Shown here: piece after piece, positions 31,339-44,000 of the stretch
Numbering within the stretch: position 1 is the first letter of the stretch
How the letters are laid out: the number at the start of each line of letters is the position of its first letter
Assembly (NCBI GenBank): GCA_947561715.1
Contig: OX387199.1
Coordinates: 1,617,001-1,681,000, forward strand
Length of the DNA stretch: 64,000 nucleotides
Reading direction: 5' to 3'
Origin: Ascidia mentula
Taxonomy: Eukaryota; Chordata; Ascidiacea; Phlebobranchia; Ascidiidae
The notes under the pieces: generated by a model
Told to the model about the DNA's origin: nothing
The model's database searches: none
Seen by the model: only the letters and a program-made list of their open reading frames with translations
Translations under genes and position numbers: made by a program

Positions 31339-34300
31339 TCAAAATTTCACTACAAGTGTTAAGTTTCACACCCACCTTTAATTTTTTCAACACACCTTGC
31401 GACTACAACTATAAGGAAGCTTTTAATCTATTACCAGTTTCACGCTACAAAGTACACAACACAACACACACAACCAAAGGCAGTATTTGTAGCCAACTCC
31501 AATTATTCCTAGTTTTATTCCCGGAAAGTACCTGAGAAACTGAAACATTTTACCTCCTTTTCTTGGTGATACTGTTGTAATAAATAACCTCGGGAAGTGG
31601 TAATGTTTCATGCAAAGGCATGATTGACAGGATCGCCCAACTGCGCAGGTCCTTAGGAACTGTTAAGGTTTTTATGTTGAATAAAACCATTAAAACTTCA
31701 GCACTTTCCGTTAGAGGTTACTCGCAAAATATTTCACGGCTTGTGGTAACGTTTATTATACCTGTATTATGTATTAGAACTCTACACGTCTTCACGCTAC
31801 AAGTAAACCCAACACACCTACTGTAGAGTTGATTTTGCAACGAATTTATCACCAATATTAATTAGTGCCAAAATGTCATATTGTTATGTTCCTGGAGCCG
31901 ACCTGAACCGAACAGAGTGTGATCAGTAAACTATATCGTTGCTGATGACGTTGACAAAATTATGATCATGCAGAAGCAAGCTTGTTTCGGCCTTCAAACA
32001 GAGGAACATTATGTTAAAATATTGTAGACCCGGACTCTGCTGCATCACCGTGTGGCTGAATATTTTTTGGTACCATGCCCACTAGTGAGATTTGTTGTAT
32101 ATTGAATTTCTGCCACGCAAAATAGTTTTCTTTAAATTTAATGTGTTGTCATTTTTGAGAGGAAAATTTCTTAACAGCCTAAGTGGGATTTGATCTCCAC
32201 GAAATGATTCCAATCGATCCAACATATTTACTTGAATTAGATAAAAGGGATGGATAGGAAGGAGTAGGCGTGTTATCTCTTACACAACGTCAACTTCCAT
32301 TTGCACAATGCAAAGCAACTGGTAAAACGAAATAAATCTCAAATCTGGCGCTACTGCCAACATACGTGAAAGAATTCTCAAGGCGAAACTCTATGGCGAG
32401 CGTTCATATTTCACGCCAAAGGCGATCGACAGCGAAACAGTCTTGGAGCGAAACGATAAGATATCGCTAACAACAAACTATGCAGTATTTTGTGATGTCA
32501 TCAACCAAATCAAATACTAAACAATGTTTTCGTGCACAATTTTTCTCCAAACCAATTTTCCTAAAACCCGTTCCAATCAAAGCACGTAACTGTCAAATAT
32601 TCTTCACTTAACCTTCACAACCAAACATTATTCCTCAACAAATCGCATTAAACCAGCATAGCAAGGAATTCTTGAAGCTTAATTGCAACGAAAACTCGAA
32701 ATGGTGACGAAATTTAAACGGAAATATTCAACATCAAAACTATTTGAAACTCACAGATCAGTTTTGTTTTAGTAACAGCCGATAAAGCGACATTTAGCGG
32801 CAGAATATATTTCCATAAACTTACACTAGATGTCGTGCTAAACAATACACTGGGTAAAAATAATGTTGGGTGACGTCAGTCAAGCTTATCAAGCAGAAAG
32901 CCAGGATAACCAGGTTACGAATATCGCTGTGGTAAAAAGAAAAATGTATTGGGTGACATCGGGCAAATCAACACTTAAACATTGAAAAACAAACCTAATG
33001 AACGTCGGTCGTATCCCGGTGCTAGCTGCACAATGTAACCCACCTTTCAATACAACTTAACAGATGCCTTTACAAATATCACTTCCCAACCGTAAGCACT
33101 TTGTATTGAAACAAAACAAGAAGTACAACATATGTCGGGGATTCCCCATAAGCAATTGACAGCATCGGTTAAGCGCTGGGTGGCGACATCGAGCAGCAAT
33201 GATTCACAATAACGATTGCACAAAAACCAACATTCAATGTTCAAATATTTACAACATAAACCTTCCACTTCCACCCGTTATAACTTCATCAAACCCATAG
33301 ATAGATACAGGTTTGTTTGAAGTAAAAATAAAAAAAACGTGCGCCGATGAAACCGAACAGTAGTTGGTGGAAGATCGGTTGTTCTCGTCATCAAACATTT
33401 TAGTTACGAACATAAAAAAATATTCGTTCAAAAACCGACAAAGGGTTGCTAGAATTCACGATATAATGTATCAGAAAACAATGTAATGTGGAAATATTCG
33501 ATAGTAATCAGTCAAAAATTAATATAAGTCGCACGTAAATGTTGTAAGTAATGTTTAGTGCGGAAGTAAATTGTCACAAAATCTGTCGTTGAAAATTGTT
33601 AGGAAGGCGGATAACTTTGTACAATAAACCTCAGTTGGCGGATTTACACAAGAGAGAAGTAAAGATGAAGCTCAAGAGCGGGAGACAAAAATATTCGTGT
33701 TTCAAAGACGTCCTTGATTGTAAGCAACACAAACAGTAAAACTTGGCGACAATTTCAACGAAACCAGATACATAGAGACGCATTTATAAGTTTGGCAAAG
33801 AAGTAAAAATGAGAGTTATGGAGACAAACGGTATTAATACGTACATTGTAAATACAAATAACACACAGAAGTTCGATAAGGCACAGAAACATGTAAAGAA
33901 TATTCACAGAGCATTTGGGAATGTTTCGTCTTCGTGACATGAAGCAGAAAGGTTTATTGGTGAGAAGTGACAGAAATCCCTGTTGATTCTGGCAGCAAAC
34001 AGCCTGAAGTAATATATTGTTACTTGTCGTTCAACAGAAAAATGTCGCAAGTGCTTAAAATAATTCGGTAAAACTATCATTTTGAGTAAAAATGTTAAAA
34101 CGTTTCTTGTACTATAAGTCAGTTGAGATTGTTGAAATAAATCGTCGGACGTGGCCCTTAACCAAACAATGGTTTCACAAACATATATACGAGGCTAACT
34201 CTGATGCACCACCTTGTGGTTAGACATTTGCGGGAAACACGTCAGTAGATGGAGCAAGAGGTTTTAGGGGGTTTTAAAGCCGGTGGTTCACAACCAATAA

Positions 34301-34911
34301 TCGAAGTGGAAATATTCAAACTTCACGTTTTATCGATGAAACGACATTAGGAAAACTTCTTACTGGTTTGGGAGGGAGTTGATCTCCACAAAATAATTCC
34401 AATCGATCAATCATATTTACTTGCATTTGTTAAACCCAAGTATAAGGTATGGATTGAAGTGGAGAGTAGGAGTTAGAGATTCACCAGTCCGAAATGTCCA
34501 ACTTTGGCTTCTACAATACAACGGATTGGTTATTTCATGCATCGTTTAACTATAATAACAGTAGTGTTGGCGAAAGTTTTGTTGTGATTTAAAATTATTT
34601 CATGAAGCAAATATTTTGTGACGTGTACTTATTTCCATAAACGCAACATCCAATCAAACATAATAAAAATATATTCAGTCGAGTTTGTTTGTGTGATTTT
34701 ATTTTAAATCTTAAGCCACATAAACTGAATATACATGGTAGGTATCGGGTGATGTCGACTTTCTTTATATTAACCCAGTGGTGGCAACCTGAGGCTTGCA
34801 CATGACACAAGCCTTAATACAAGACAACCCATGAGGTAAACATATTATTATCGTGTTAGTATCAAATAGCAATGACAGTTTGTACGTGGAACAAATAGTT
34901 TTCATACTTAC

Positions 34912-35064
34912 AGGGTTTGGCAGGTTCTGAAATTTCCCTTCGAAGTCGTCATCTATGTGTCGACGACGGACTTCAAGTTCATCTTGTATATTGTGAACAC
35001 ACTTGAGTAAGGTTTCTGCCGCATCACCATGTATGTCATTGCACGAAAGATTCAACTTCCTTAT
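34912..35064 (-). CDS. LRR exon type E, tail of array (gene B)
   Basis: A 153-nt phase 0-0 exon (acceptor TTTGCAG|ATAAGG, donor CCT|GTAAGT) encodes IRKLNLSCNDIHGDAAETLL and then a charged helix (DELEVRRRHIDDDFEGKF). It differs from the gene A copy mainly at the strand positions (NLSCND versus VIGGND). Confidence 0.6.
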
Positions 35065-38000
35065 CTGCAAATAAAAGATGAAATTAAGAAATTAGTTCAG
35101 ACAAATGTGACATTAAATGTTTAGAACAAATATAATTGCTGGCAAAATATTATGAAACATCGACCTATCGGGTCTCATCAGTGCAGCTATGGGTTAACCA
35201 GCCAGACATAGATTATTCCATTTTGTGTGCAATACTGTCTGCAACTCACTGATCATTATTAGCTTTGCTTGTGCATACTTTTTTTTACAAAAGCAGTGTT
35301 TTACAATTGCTTGTTTGTGTGATTGCGTTATCTTGCTAAAAAACTTAAAAGTGTGTTTTGCGTTGGCACGTGCACCATAGTTTTCTTGCTTTTACTTTGG
35401 AAGATAATGCTTAAATATGGAGTCGAGTGGACGTGGAATCTCTGCTTGAACACCTGAATTCCATTGAAACGAGTATCGAGTTCACATTGGAACGTGAATA
35501 CGTCAGGGTGATATCATTTTTTGATGTTTCCATTTAAAGCGAGAACCGGGGCCCTTCCGCACAAACGCATACTGGTAACTGACTCATTCCGACAGGTATC
35601 TCTCGTTTGGGTTCGCAAACCCCATTGTCCACAAGCTTGCTGTAGTGCGTGCATTGTATACAAGAGCGGAAACCTTAGTTTCAGAGGAAGAGGCTTAAAA
35701 CAGGAGGTTGGTAATGTGCAAAGTGCGTTTAGCGAATGGCCACCCTCGTTCGTTTCTGTGGCGAAACCAAGATTCCTCGCCTAAAGTTGACGAAGGGTGT
35801 GGTTGTGTTGTTATATAAGGGGTCCAGGTGCTTAAACGCCCGCCTGTCAGACAGCCTGCTTTGGTTTCACATCTCAAAGATCGTACGTGAGATGCGTTCG
35901 ATGCTGTAGGTGTGATCGCATACCTTGTGCTGACTGCGACGGCGTATACATTGACGAGACTGGCCGCGCCCGACAAACAACGCAAAAGGAACACAAACGC
36001 GACGTGGCCAACCGCGAGTACAGCGTTGTCGCAACATGTAGCGGATACAGGTGAATTTAAAAGAAACGACAGTCCTGGTAAACTCCGCATAGAGTTACAC
36101 TCGTCAAGGTTCTTAACACGCAGTTTCGTTTGCCTCGTATTTGCGATCTACAAAACCCAACACAAGCGAAATGTTTGTGACGAACGTGTGGAGATAGAAT
36201 TTGTCCTTTGTGTAGAGAAAATTGATTATCGAGTTCGTCGCGAAAACATTTACCCTAAACAATGTTTCGTCCAGTTTTTAGATAACATTGTTCGCCGGCC
36301 AAAAAAATTGTTAACATTATAGACCCTATAACTTGTATAATATGGCGTTCAAACAACCTTGTGAGCTTAGCATTATTTACTCGCCGCACCCCCGTTGATG
36401 TGCAAAACTTTATGCCTGTGCTCACAAAGCATCGCAGATTTTCATTTGGTAAATATTTGTGTTAAATTAAGCCATTGTTTACATTCTTGTTTGTTTTAAA
36501 TTACGACAATGAAAGTGTTGCAGCTTCTGCGATACACCACATTTGTAAATATTGCCTGGGAGTCTGGGCCTCTTGTACCCCTTCCTGTTTACGACTATGC
36601 GTGTTGGTATCATATGATGCAATATTGAAGGTGTCATCCCGAATTACACATGCCTCCAACTTAGTAACACGTTTGTGACTTTGGTTGCAGTTATATGCTT
36701 GCAATGCCACGAGACCCAATAAAATCAAATGGCTTATTACAAGAAATAAACAAACTTGTTTGAGTTTTGAATTGGTCCTTCTGGGGTCTGAAACAGGGAA
36801 TTGTACAAATATTGTGTAGAAATTTTCCTATTTTGTTATACCTTAATCGTTTGGTAACAGATCACGGATTTACTCATACTCATAATTCTGAGAATAAAAA
36901 AATGGCCCATATTGTTATTAACATTGTCATGTTTAAAACGTTTCGGCAAGAACTTATGCCATTAACCGTTAGCCTTCACTATTTTTTCAATAAAAGACGG
37001 TTTGTGCAACTGTGTTACGTCAACGAAAACTGAAACGCATATTTTGCGGTGGTGCGTTTGCCATAGTTTTAATTGCTTACACTACTAAAAAAGTTTTTGT
37101 CAATATTTTGTAACCTGTTATAAGATAAACCCAGAAGAAGTTTGAATGTTCGTGTAAAACGGTCATGTGAAATGATAATCATTAGTGCGGAACGCTTTAG
37201 TCGACAAAACACTTTTAGATTCGACCAAAATGATGACAGATTTCAAACCAAAGTAGTGTAACCAGTATTTTTGTTTTAATAAACATTCTTCTTAAACATA
37301 ATAAAGTCAGGTTTGGCGAACGATTCCAAATCATCCAAGTGTGTCATAACCCGAAGACAGTGATTCCCAACCTTTTTGTGGTTGCGTACCACTTGGAGGT
37401 AAAACAATTTTGACGCGTACCACCTAGTTGAGTGTTACAAAGTAACCTAGGGGATGAAGTAACGAACATTTTGAGATCACTTACAGTTTTTGTAAATTCG
37501 AACTATATCCGCTAATTGAGGAAAGGTGCTCGCGTACAACTTGGAATGCCGTCGCGTACCACCGGTTGGGAAACACAGCCGTAAGAAGTTTGGAAACCAC
37601 TGGTCTAACAAACAACTTACTGGTTTCTTAAGTTGTGATATGGAATTTGCAATCTTACAGATTCCACCACTTGTCATGTTACAATTCCACAGAGACAGAT
37701 TCTCAATCCACTGAATACATGAAGCAATAGCAGATGCACTTTCATCATCAACTGTGTTCCAACCAAGATTCAACGACGTCATCTGAAACAAATGAAAAAT
37801 TGCTGGAATCAGATTTCATGTGAACAATATCATTGTTATGAATTATGACATCACAGAGGCAGAACAATCACTTGGTGAATTTAATCGTTGAGCTCCGGTA
37901 GCTCAGTTAGTTAGAGAAAGAACCTGAATTACACATGGCTCCAACTTAGTAACACGTTTGTAACATTGGTAGGTGTGATATGCTTGCAATGCCACGAGAC

Positions 38001-41000
38001 CCAATAAAATCAAATATCTTATTACAAGAAATAAACAAACTTATTGAAGATTTTGAATTGGCCCTTCTGGGGTTTAATAAAGGGGAGTGTACAAACATTG
38101 TGTAGGAATTTTCAATTTTGTTAAACCTTAATCGTTTGCCTTCACTATTTTTAATAAAAGACGTTTTGTGCAACGGTGTTACGTCAACGAAAACTGAAAC
38201 GCATATTTTGCGGTGGTGCGTGCGGCATAGTTTTAATTGCTTACACTACTAACAAAGTTTTTATCAATATTTTGTAACCTGTTGTAATACAAATCCAGAA
38301 GAAGTTTGAATGTTCGGGCAAAAAGGTCATGTCAAATAGTAATCATTAGTGCGGAACGCTTTTGTCGACAAAACACTTTTAGATTTGACCAAAATGATGA
38401 CAGATTTCAAACCAAAGTAGTGTAACCAGTATGTTTGTTTTAATATAGCCTAACTTTATCTTAAACAAAATAAAGTTAGGTTTGGCGAACGATTCCAAAT
38501 CATCCAAGTGTGTCATGACCCTAAGACAGTGATTCCCAACCTTTTTGTGGTTGCGTACAACTTGGAGGTAAAACAATTTCGACGCGTACCACCTAGTTGA
38601 GTGTTACAAAGTAACCTAGGGGATGAAGTAACAAACATTTAGGGACCATTTACGATATTTAAATTCGAAATATATCCGCAAATTACGAAAAGGTGCTCGA
38701 GGACCATCTGGAATGCCGTCGGGTACCACCGGTTGGGAACCACAATCTAACATACAACTTACTGGTTTCTTAAGTTGTGATATGGAATTTGCAATCGTAC
38801 AGATTCCACCACTTGTCATCTTACAACGACACAGAGACAGATCCTCAATCCACTGAATACATGTAGCAATAGCAAATGCACTTTCATCATCAACTGTGTT
38901 CCCATCAAGATTCAACGACGTCATCTGAAACAAATGAAAAATTACTGGAATCAGATTTTATGTCAACAATATCATTGTTATCAATTATGACGTCACAGAG
39001 GCAGAACAATCACTTGGTGAATTTAATCGTTGAGCTCCGGTAGCTCAGTCAGTTCGAGCAGGTTTTCCCAAACTTTTTTGGCCGCGGAACCCTTATCTTA
39101 CGTCAGATCATTTTTCCCACGTAATCAGTGGAAAATAATTGTCCACTATACGTATTGTAAAGCTTACGAAACCACTCAAGTTATAAATTACTGCAGTGAA
39201 TGCTGCTTAGGCACTGTATGAAACGTACCAGTTGCGTTTTAAAAATATCTTTTAACACTTGTGTAACGGTGTTGCGTTACCGAAAACTAAAACGCATGTT
39301 TTGCGGCGGTGCGTGCCCCATGGTTTCATTAGCTTTTACCAGTCGAATCCAGTAAATCGCAAACAAATACAACTGCTGGTACAATGTTAAAAAACATCGA
39401 CCTATCGGGTCTCATAAGTGCAGCTATGGGTTAACTAGCCAGACATACATTATTCCATTTTGTGTACACTACTGTCTGCAACTCACTTATCATTATTGCC
39501 TCATTGCTTGTACATATTATTTTACAAAAAGCAGGGTTTTACAATTGCTTGTTTGTGTGATTGCGTTATCTTACTAAAAACCTTAAAAGTGTGTTTTTGC
39601 GTTGGTACGAGCACCATAGTTTTCTTGCTTCTACTTTGGAAAACAATGCTTAAATATGGAGTCGAGTGGACGTGGAATCTCTGCTTGAACACCTGAATTC
39701 CTTTTAAACGAGTATCGAGTTCACAATGGAACGGGAATACGTGGGGGTGATATCATTTTTTAATTTTTCCATTTAAAGAGAGAACCGAGGGCTAAAGGTG
39801 ACGAAGGATGCTTGTACATATATTTTTAAGAAATGCCAGGTTTACGAAATGCTACATCGCGTGCTTTGGTTTCGCCTTCCAAAGATCGTAAAGGAGATGC
39901 GTTCGATACTGGAGGTGTAACCGCATACCCTGTGCTGACTGCGACGTCGTATGCATTGACGAGACTGGCAGCGCCTAACGAACAACGCAATAGGAACACA
40001 AACGCGACGTGCCCAACCGCGGGTACAGCGTTGTCGCAACTTATAGCAGATACAGGTGAATTTTGGAGAAACGACATTTTTGGGTAAAAAAATGACAAGT
40101 TTAAACGGATGTTTATAGAATAAATGCATATGAATTCACGCTGAATGTTAGAACGCAGACATTTTTTCCAGCAGTGTATCGACACCTGGTAAACTCCCAA
40201 AGCATCGCTGATTTTAATGCTTAATAATTCAGTTAAATTACGTCATTGTTTCCATTCTGGTTTGTTTTAAATGGCATCGTTGAAAGTTATAGGCTTGACT
40301 CTGATTGTCCAGTGTGCTTGTGGAGATGTGTGGTTGTACGTTGATGCGCATTTTCGGCTTGCTTACACCTTTCGTCTTTCTTCTTCCCACACCCCTTGGC
40401 GTTTTTTCGCGCTTTCTTGTGTTTACGGTGTTGTTTACATTCACGCACTTTGTCCTAACAAAGATTGATTGCATGACGACAGAAACGTCGATCAAATAAA
40501 TTTAACGCACGAGCTTCAAAAATTGATTAAATAATGCTTGAATATGATTGGGACCAAAAATCATTTAACTGAATACGAAGTTGTGTATGGAAAAAAGAAT
40601 GCAAAGTTTTTTTTTTACGAGGTTTCCAGCTGATAGATTTTGCTTGGGAGCCTGGGCCTCTTGTACCCCCTCTGGGTACGACTATGCGTGTTGGTATCAC
40701 GAGATGCAATATGGAAGGTGTCACTGGAGATGCATTGTTTGAAGTTTGGGTAAAAGTAAAACATTCATCTAAACTGGGGTTGTGCAACCTGTGGCTCGCG
40801 GATTGAAATTCTGCTGCCCGCTATAATTTAGACAAAAAAATTATTTTAAACTAGTCCTACTACGTAGAAATGTTCCACGACACGTCATCAAGCAATCAGT
40901 CATGCATGAAGGTTAATATTAGGCCCAAGCGTTGAGCATAGACGCGTGTAATACTCATTTCGCAAGGATAATTAAATTTCCTGCTATAAAGCCAAGTCTC

Positions 41001-44000
41001 ATTTCACGTTAGAATCATTCTATTATTTTGTGCTATTTGAAAATACAACATTGGCGATGAGGAGACCTTTGAATTACTCTTAACTGCTGAACGGAAGAAC
41101 ACTATAGGGAATTTTTTTGAACTTGTATACATAAGCAGATGGACGCACAGGAGTGACGTCGCCAGGAGTTTATAATGGAACGTGAATATGTCGGGGTGAT
41201 ATCATTTTTTGATGTTTCCATTTAAAGCGAGAACCGGAGACCTCTCCGCACAAACGTATACTGGTTACCGACTCATTCCGACAGGTATCTGTCGTTTCGG
41301 TTCGCGAACCCCATCGCCCACAAGCGTGTTGTAGTGCGTGCACTGTATACAAGAGCGGAAACCTTAGTTTCAGAGGAAGAGGCTCAAAAACAGGAGGTTG
41401 GTAATGTGCAGAGTGCGATTTTAGTGAATGGCCACACTGGTTCGTTTCTGTGGCGAAACCAAGATTTCTCGCCTAAAGGTGACGAAGGGTGTGGTTGTGT
41501 TGTTATATATTTTGCAAGGCCTTCAGGTGTTTGAACGCCCGCCTGTTATACAGCGTGCTTTGTAAACTCCCAAGCACTGGCGTGGAGTACGAGACTTCGG
41601 CTTTCGTCGGTTTGAACCGTGGCAAAAATGAAGGCGCATTTCACTGCTGTTTAAACGTTCTTAACACGCAGTTTCGTTTGCCTCGTATTTGCGATCAACA
41701 ATAACGCAGCACAAGCGAACGTTTGTGATGAACTTGTGGAAGGAAGAATTTATCGTTTGTGTAGAGAAAATTGACTACCGAGTTCGCCGCGAAAACATTT
41801 ATTTAAAACCACGTTTTGTTTTGTCCAGTTTTTCGGTCGAAGATTACATATACCAATGGCCATAAAAATTGTCAACATCGAAGATCCTATAAACTGAATA
41901 TTATTGCGTTCAAACAACCTTCTGAGGTTAGCATTAATACTCGCCGCACCCCGGTGATGTGCAAAACTTTACGCCTCTACTCCCAAGGTATCGTAGATTT
42001 TAATTAATTTATCTAGTTAAATTACTCTATTGTTTACATTCTTTGTTGTTTTAAATTACGTCGCTGAAAGTCTTGCAGTTTCTGCGATACACCAAATTTG
42101 TAAGTTTCGTGCACGAGCACTTAAAAGAGAAAAAATCCGGGGACGTCATAGGCTTGACTCTGATTGTCCAGTGTGCTTGTGGAGATGTGTGGTTGTACAT
42201 TGATGCGCATTTTCGGCTTGCTTACACCTTTCGTCTTTCTACTTCACGCCTCCCCTTCGTGTTTTTCGCGCTTTCTTATCTTTACCGTGTTGTTTACACT
42301 CACGCACTTTGTCCTGAAGAAGTTCGATTGCATGACGACAGAAACGTCGATTAAACAAATTTTATCCCGTGAGTTTCAAAATTAATTAAATATGCTTGAA
42401 AAAATTTAGAACAAAAAATTTTTTAACTCCATACGCATTTGTGCAGAAAAAAAATGATATATTTTCATATAAGGTTGCCAGCTAATAGATATTGCTTGAG
42501 AGCGTGGGCCTCTTGTACCCCCTCCCTCTGAATACGACTATGCGCGTGGGTATCATTTGTTACAACATGGAAGGTGTTGTTGCGCTCACTTTACCGCATT
42601 AAAACGAAGCGGATTAAATTCCTTTTTTCGCCGCGTTTCTCTTTTGCGGGTGTTGCGTGGACTCGTGGAGTCAGTCGTAAACTTTGGCAATGCAATCAAG
42701 CAGCACAGCGCTTTAGTGTCATCTCGAATTACACATGGCTCCAACTTACTAACACATTTGTGATTTTGGTCATAGTTATATGCTTGCATTTTCACGAAAG
42801 CCAATAAAACTATTACAAGGAATAAACAAACATATTTTTGCATTTCACCTTTTAAGTTGTTTTATTAATGGGTAGTGCACAAATATGTTCAAGGAATATT
42901 CGTATTCATATGCGAAGCTTTTTTATTACGGTTACTTGAGAGCAAACATTACAAACCACCAATGTCTGCGTCAGCGCTATTTTTGAAATAAAAGACGGTT
43001 TGTGTAACTGTGTTACGTTATAGCGAAACCTGAAGCGCATGTTTTGCGGCGGTGCGTGAGTCATAGTTTTATTTGCTTTTACTTTGAAGTAAGGTCTGGG
43101 AAATATTGAAACCAAATACAGATAGGAATAAAAACGCATATTGGTAGTCAATGAAAATTCCAACAAAAATTTGTATTTGATATAAATTTGCCTGATGCCA
43201 CCCTGAGTAAATTGTAAGTCAGACAATGAGTATTGCTTGTTAGTCCGGACCTACTGGATCCCAGTCACCTAAACCTAGTTATTCCCATGTATGCTAGTAT
43301 CAGAAGATTGCTACACAAGGTGTCAATAAAAGCAAATACACTGTTAGGGTTAGAAAAACATATATTTAAATACTTTCGTCATTCTGGCAGAATCAAAAAA
43401 AATTTATCGCCATAAGCGTTCCGCGTTAATGATTACAATTTCACAAGACCGTTTAACACGAACATTCAAACTTTTTCCGGGTTTACAGTACAACAGGTTA
43501 CATTTTATATATCGACAAAAACTTTGTTCCAAGAACTTGGTGCTAATTAGCGTAAGAGTAATTAAAATCTTTAGAGATCCCAGATAAAGCAAACAGCGTG
43601 AAATGCCCGGTGTTTGAAGTCATTCTGATAAAATACTTCTGACTTTAAAAAAATTCAACATTGGAATTTGTGAGAAATTACTGCTATTAAAGTTTCCATC
43701 AAAATGATGTAACCTGTTGTAATATAAACCCAAAAGAAGTTTGAATGTTTGTGCAAAAAGTTATCGTGAAATGGTAATCATTGGTGCGGAACGCTTTTAA
43801 TGATAAAACATTCTTTTCATTCTGCCAGAATGATGATTTAAATTCAAACCAAGGTAGTGTAACAGGTATTGTTGTTTTAATTTAGCTTTTCCTAAACAGA
43901 ATAAAGTTATGTGTGGTGAACGAATCCAGAACATCCAAGTGTGTCGTGACCCTAAAAAGTTTGGAAACCATTGGTCTAACATACAACTTACTGGTTTCTT

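Larger units (their letters stand above)
28702..36060. repeat. Segmental duplication, copy 2
   Basis: A direct-orientation copy of 1-8340. Similarity with copy 3 starts earlier, near 28395. A segment equivalent to about 5.8-6.35 kb of copy 1 is missing near 34050, so the copies have undergone independent deletions. Confidence 0.85.
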
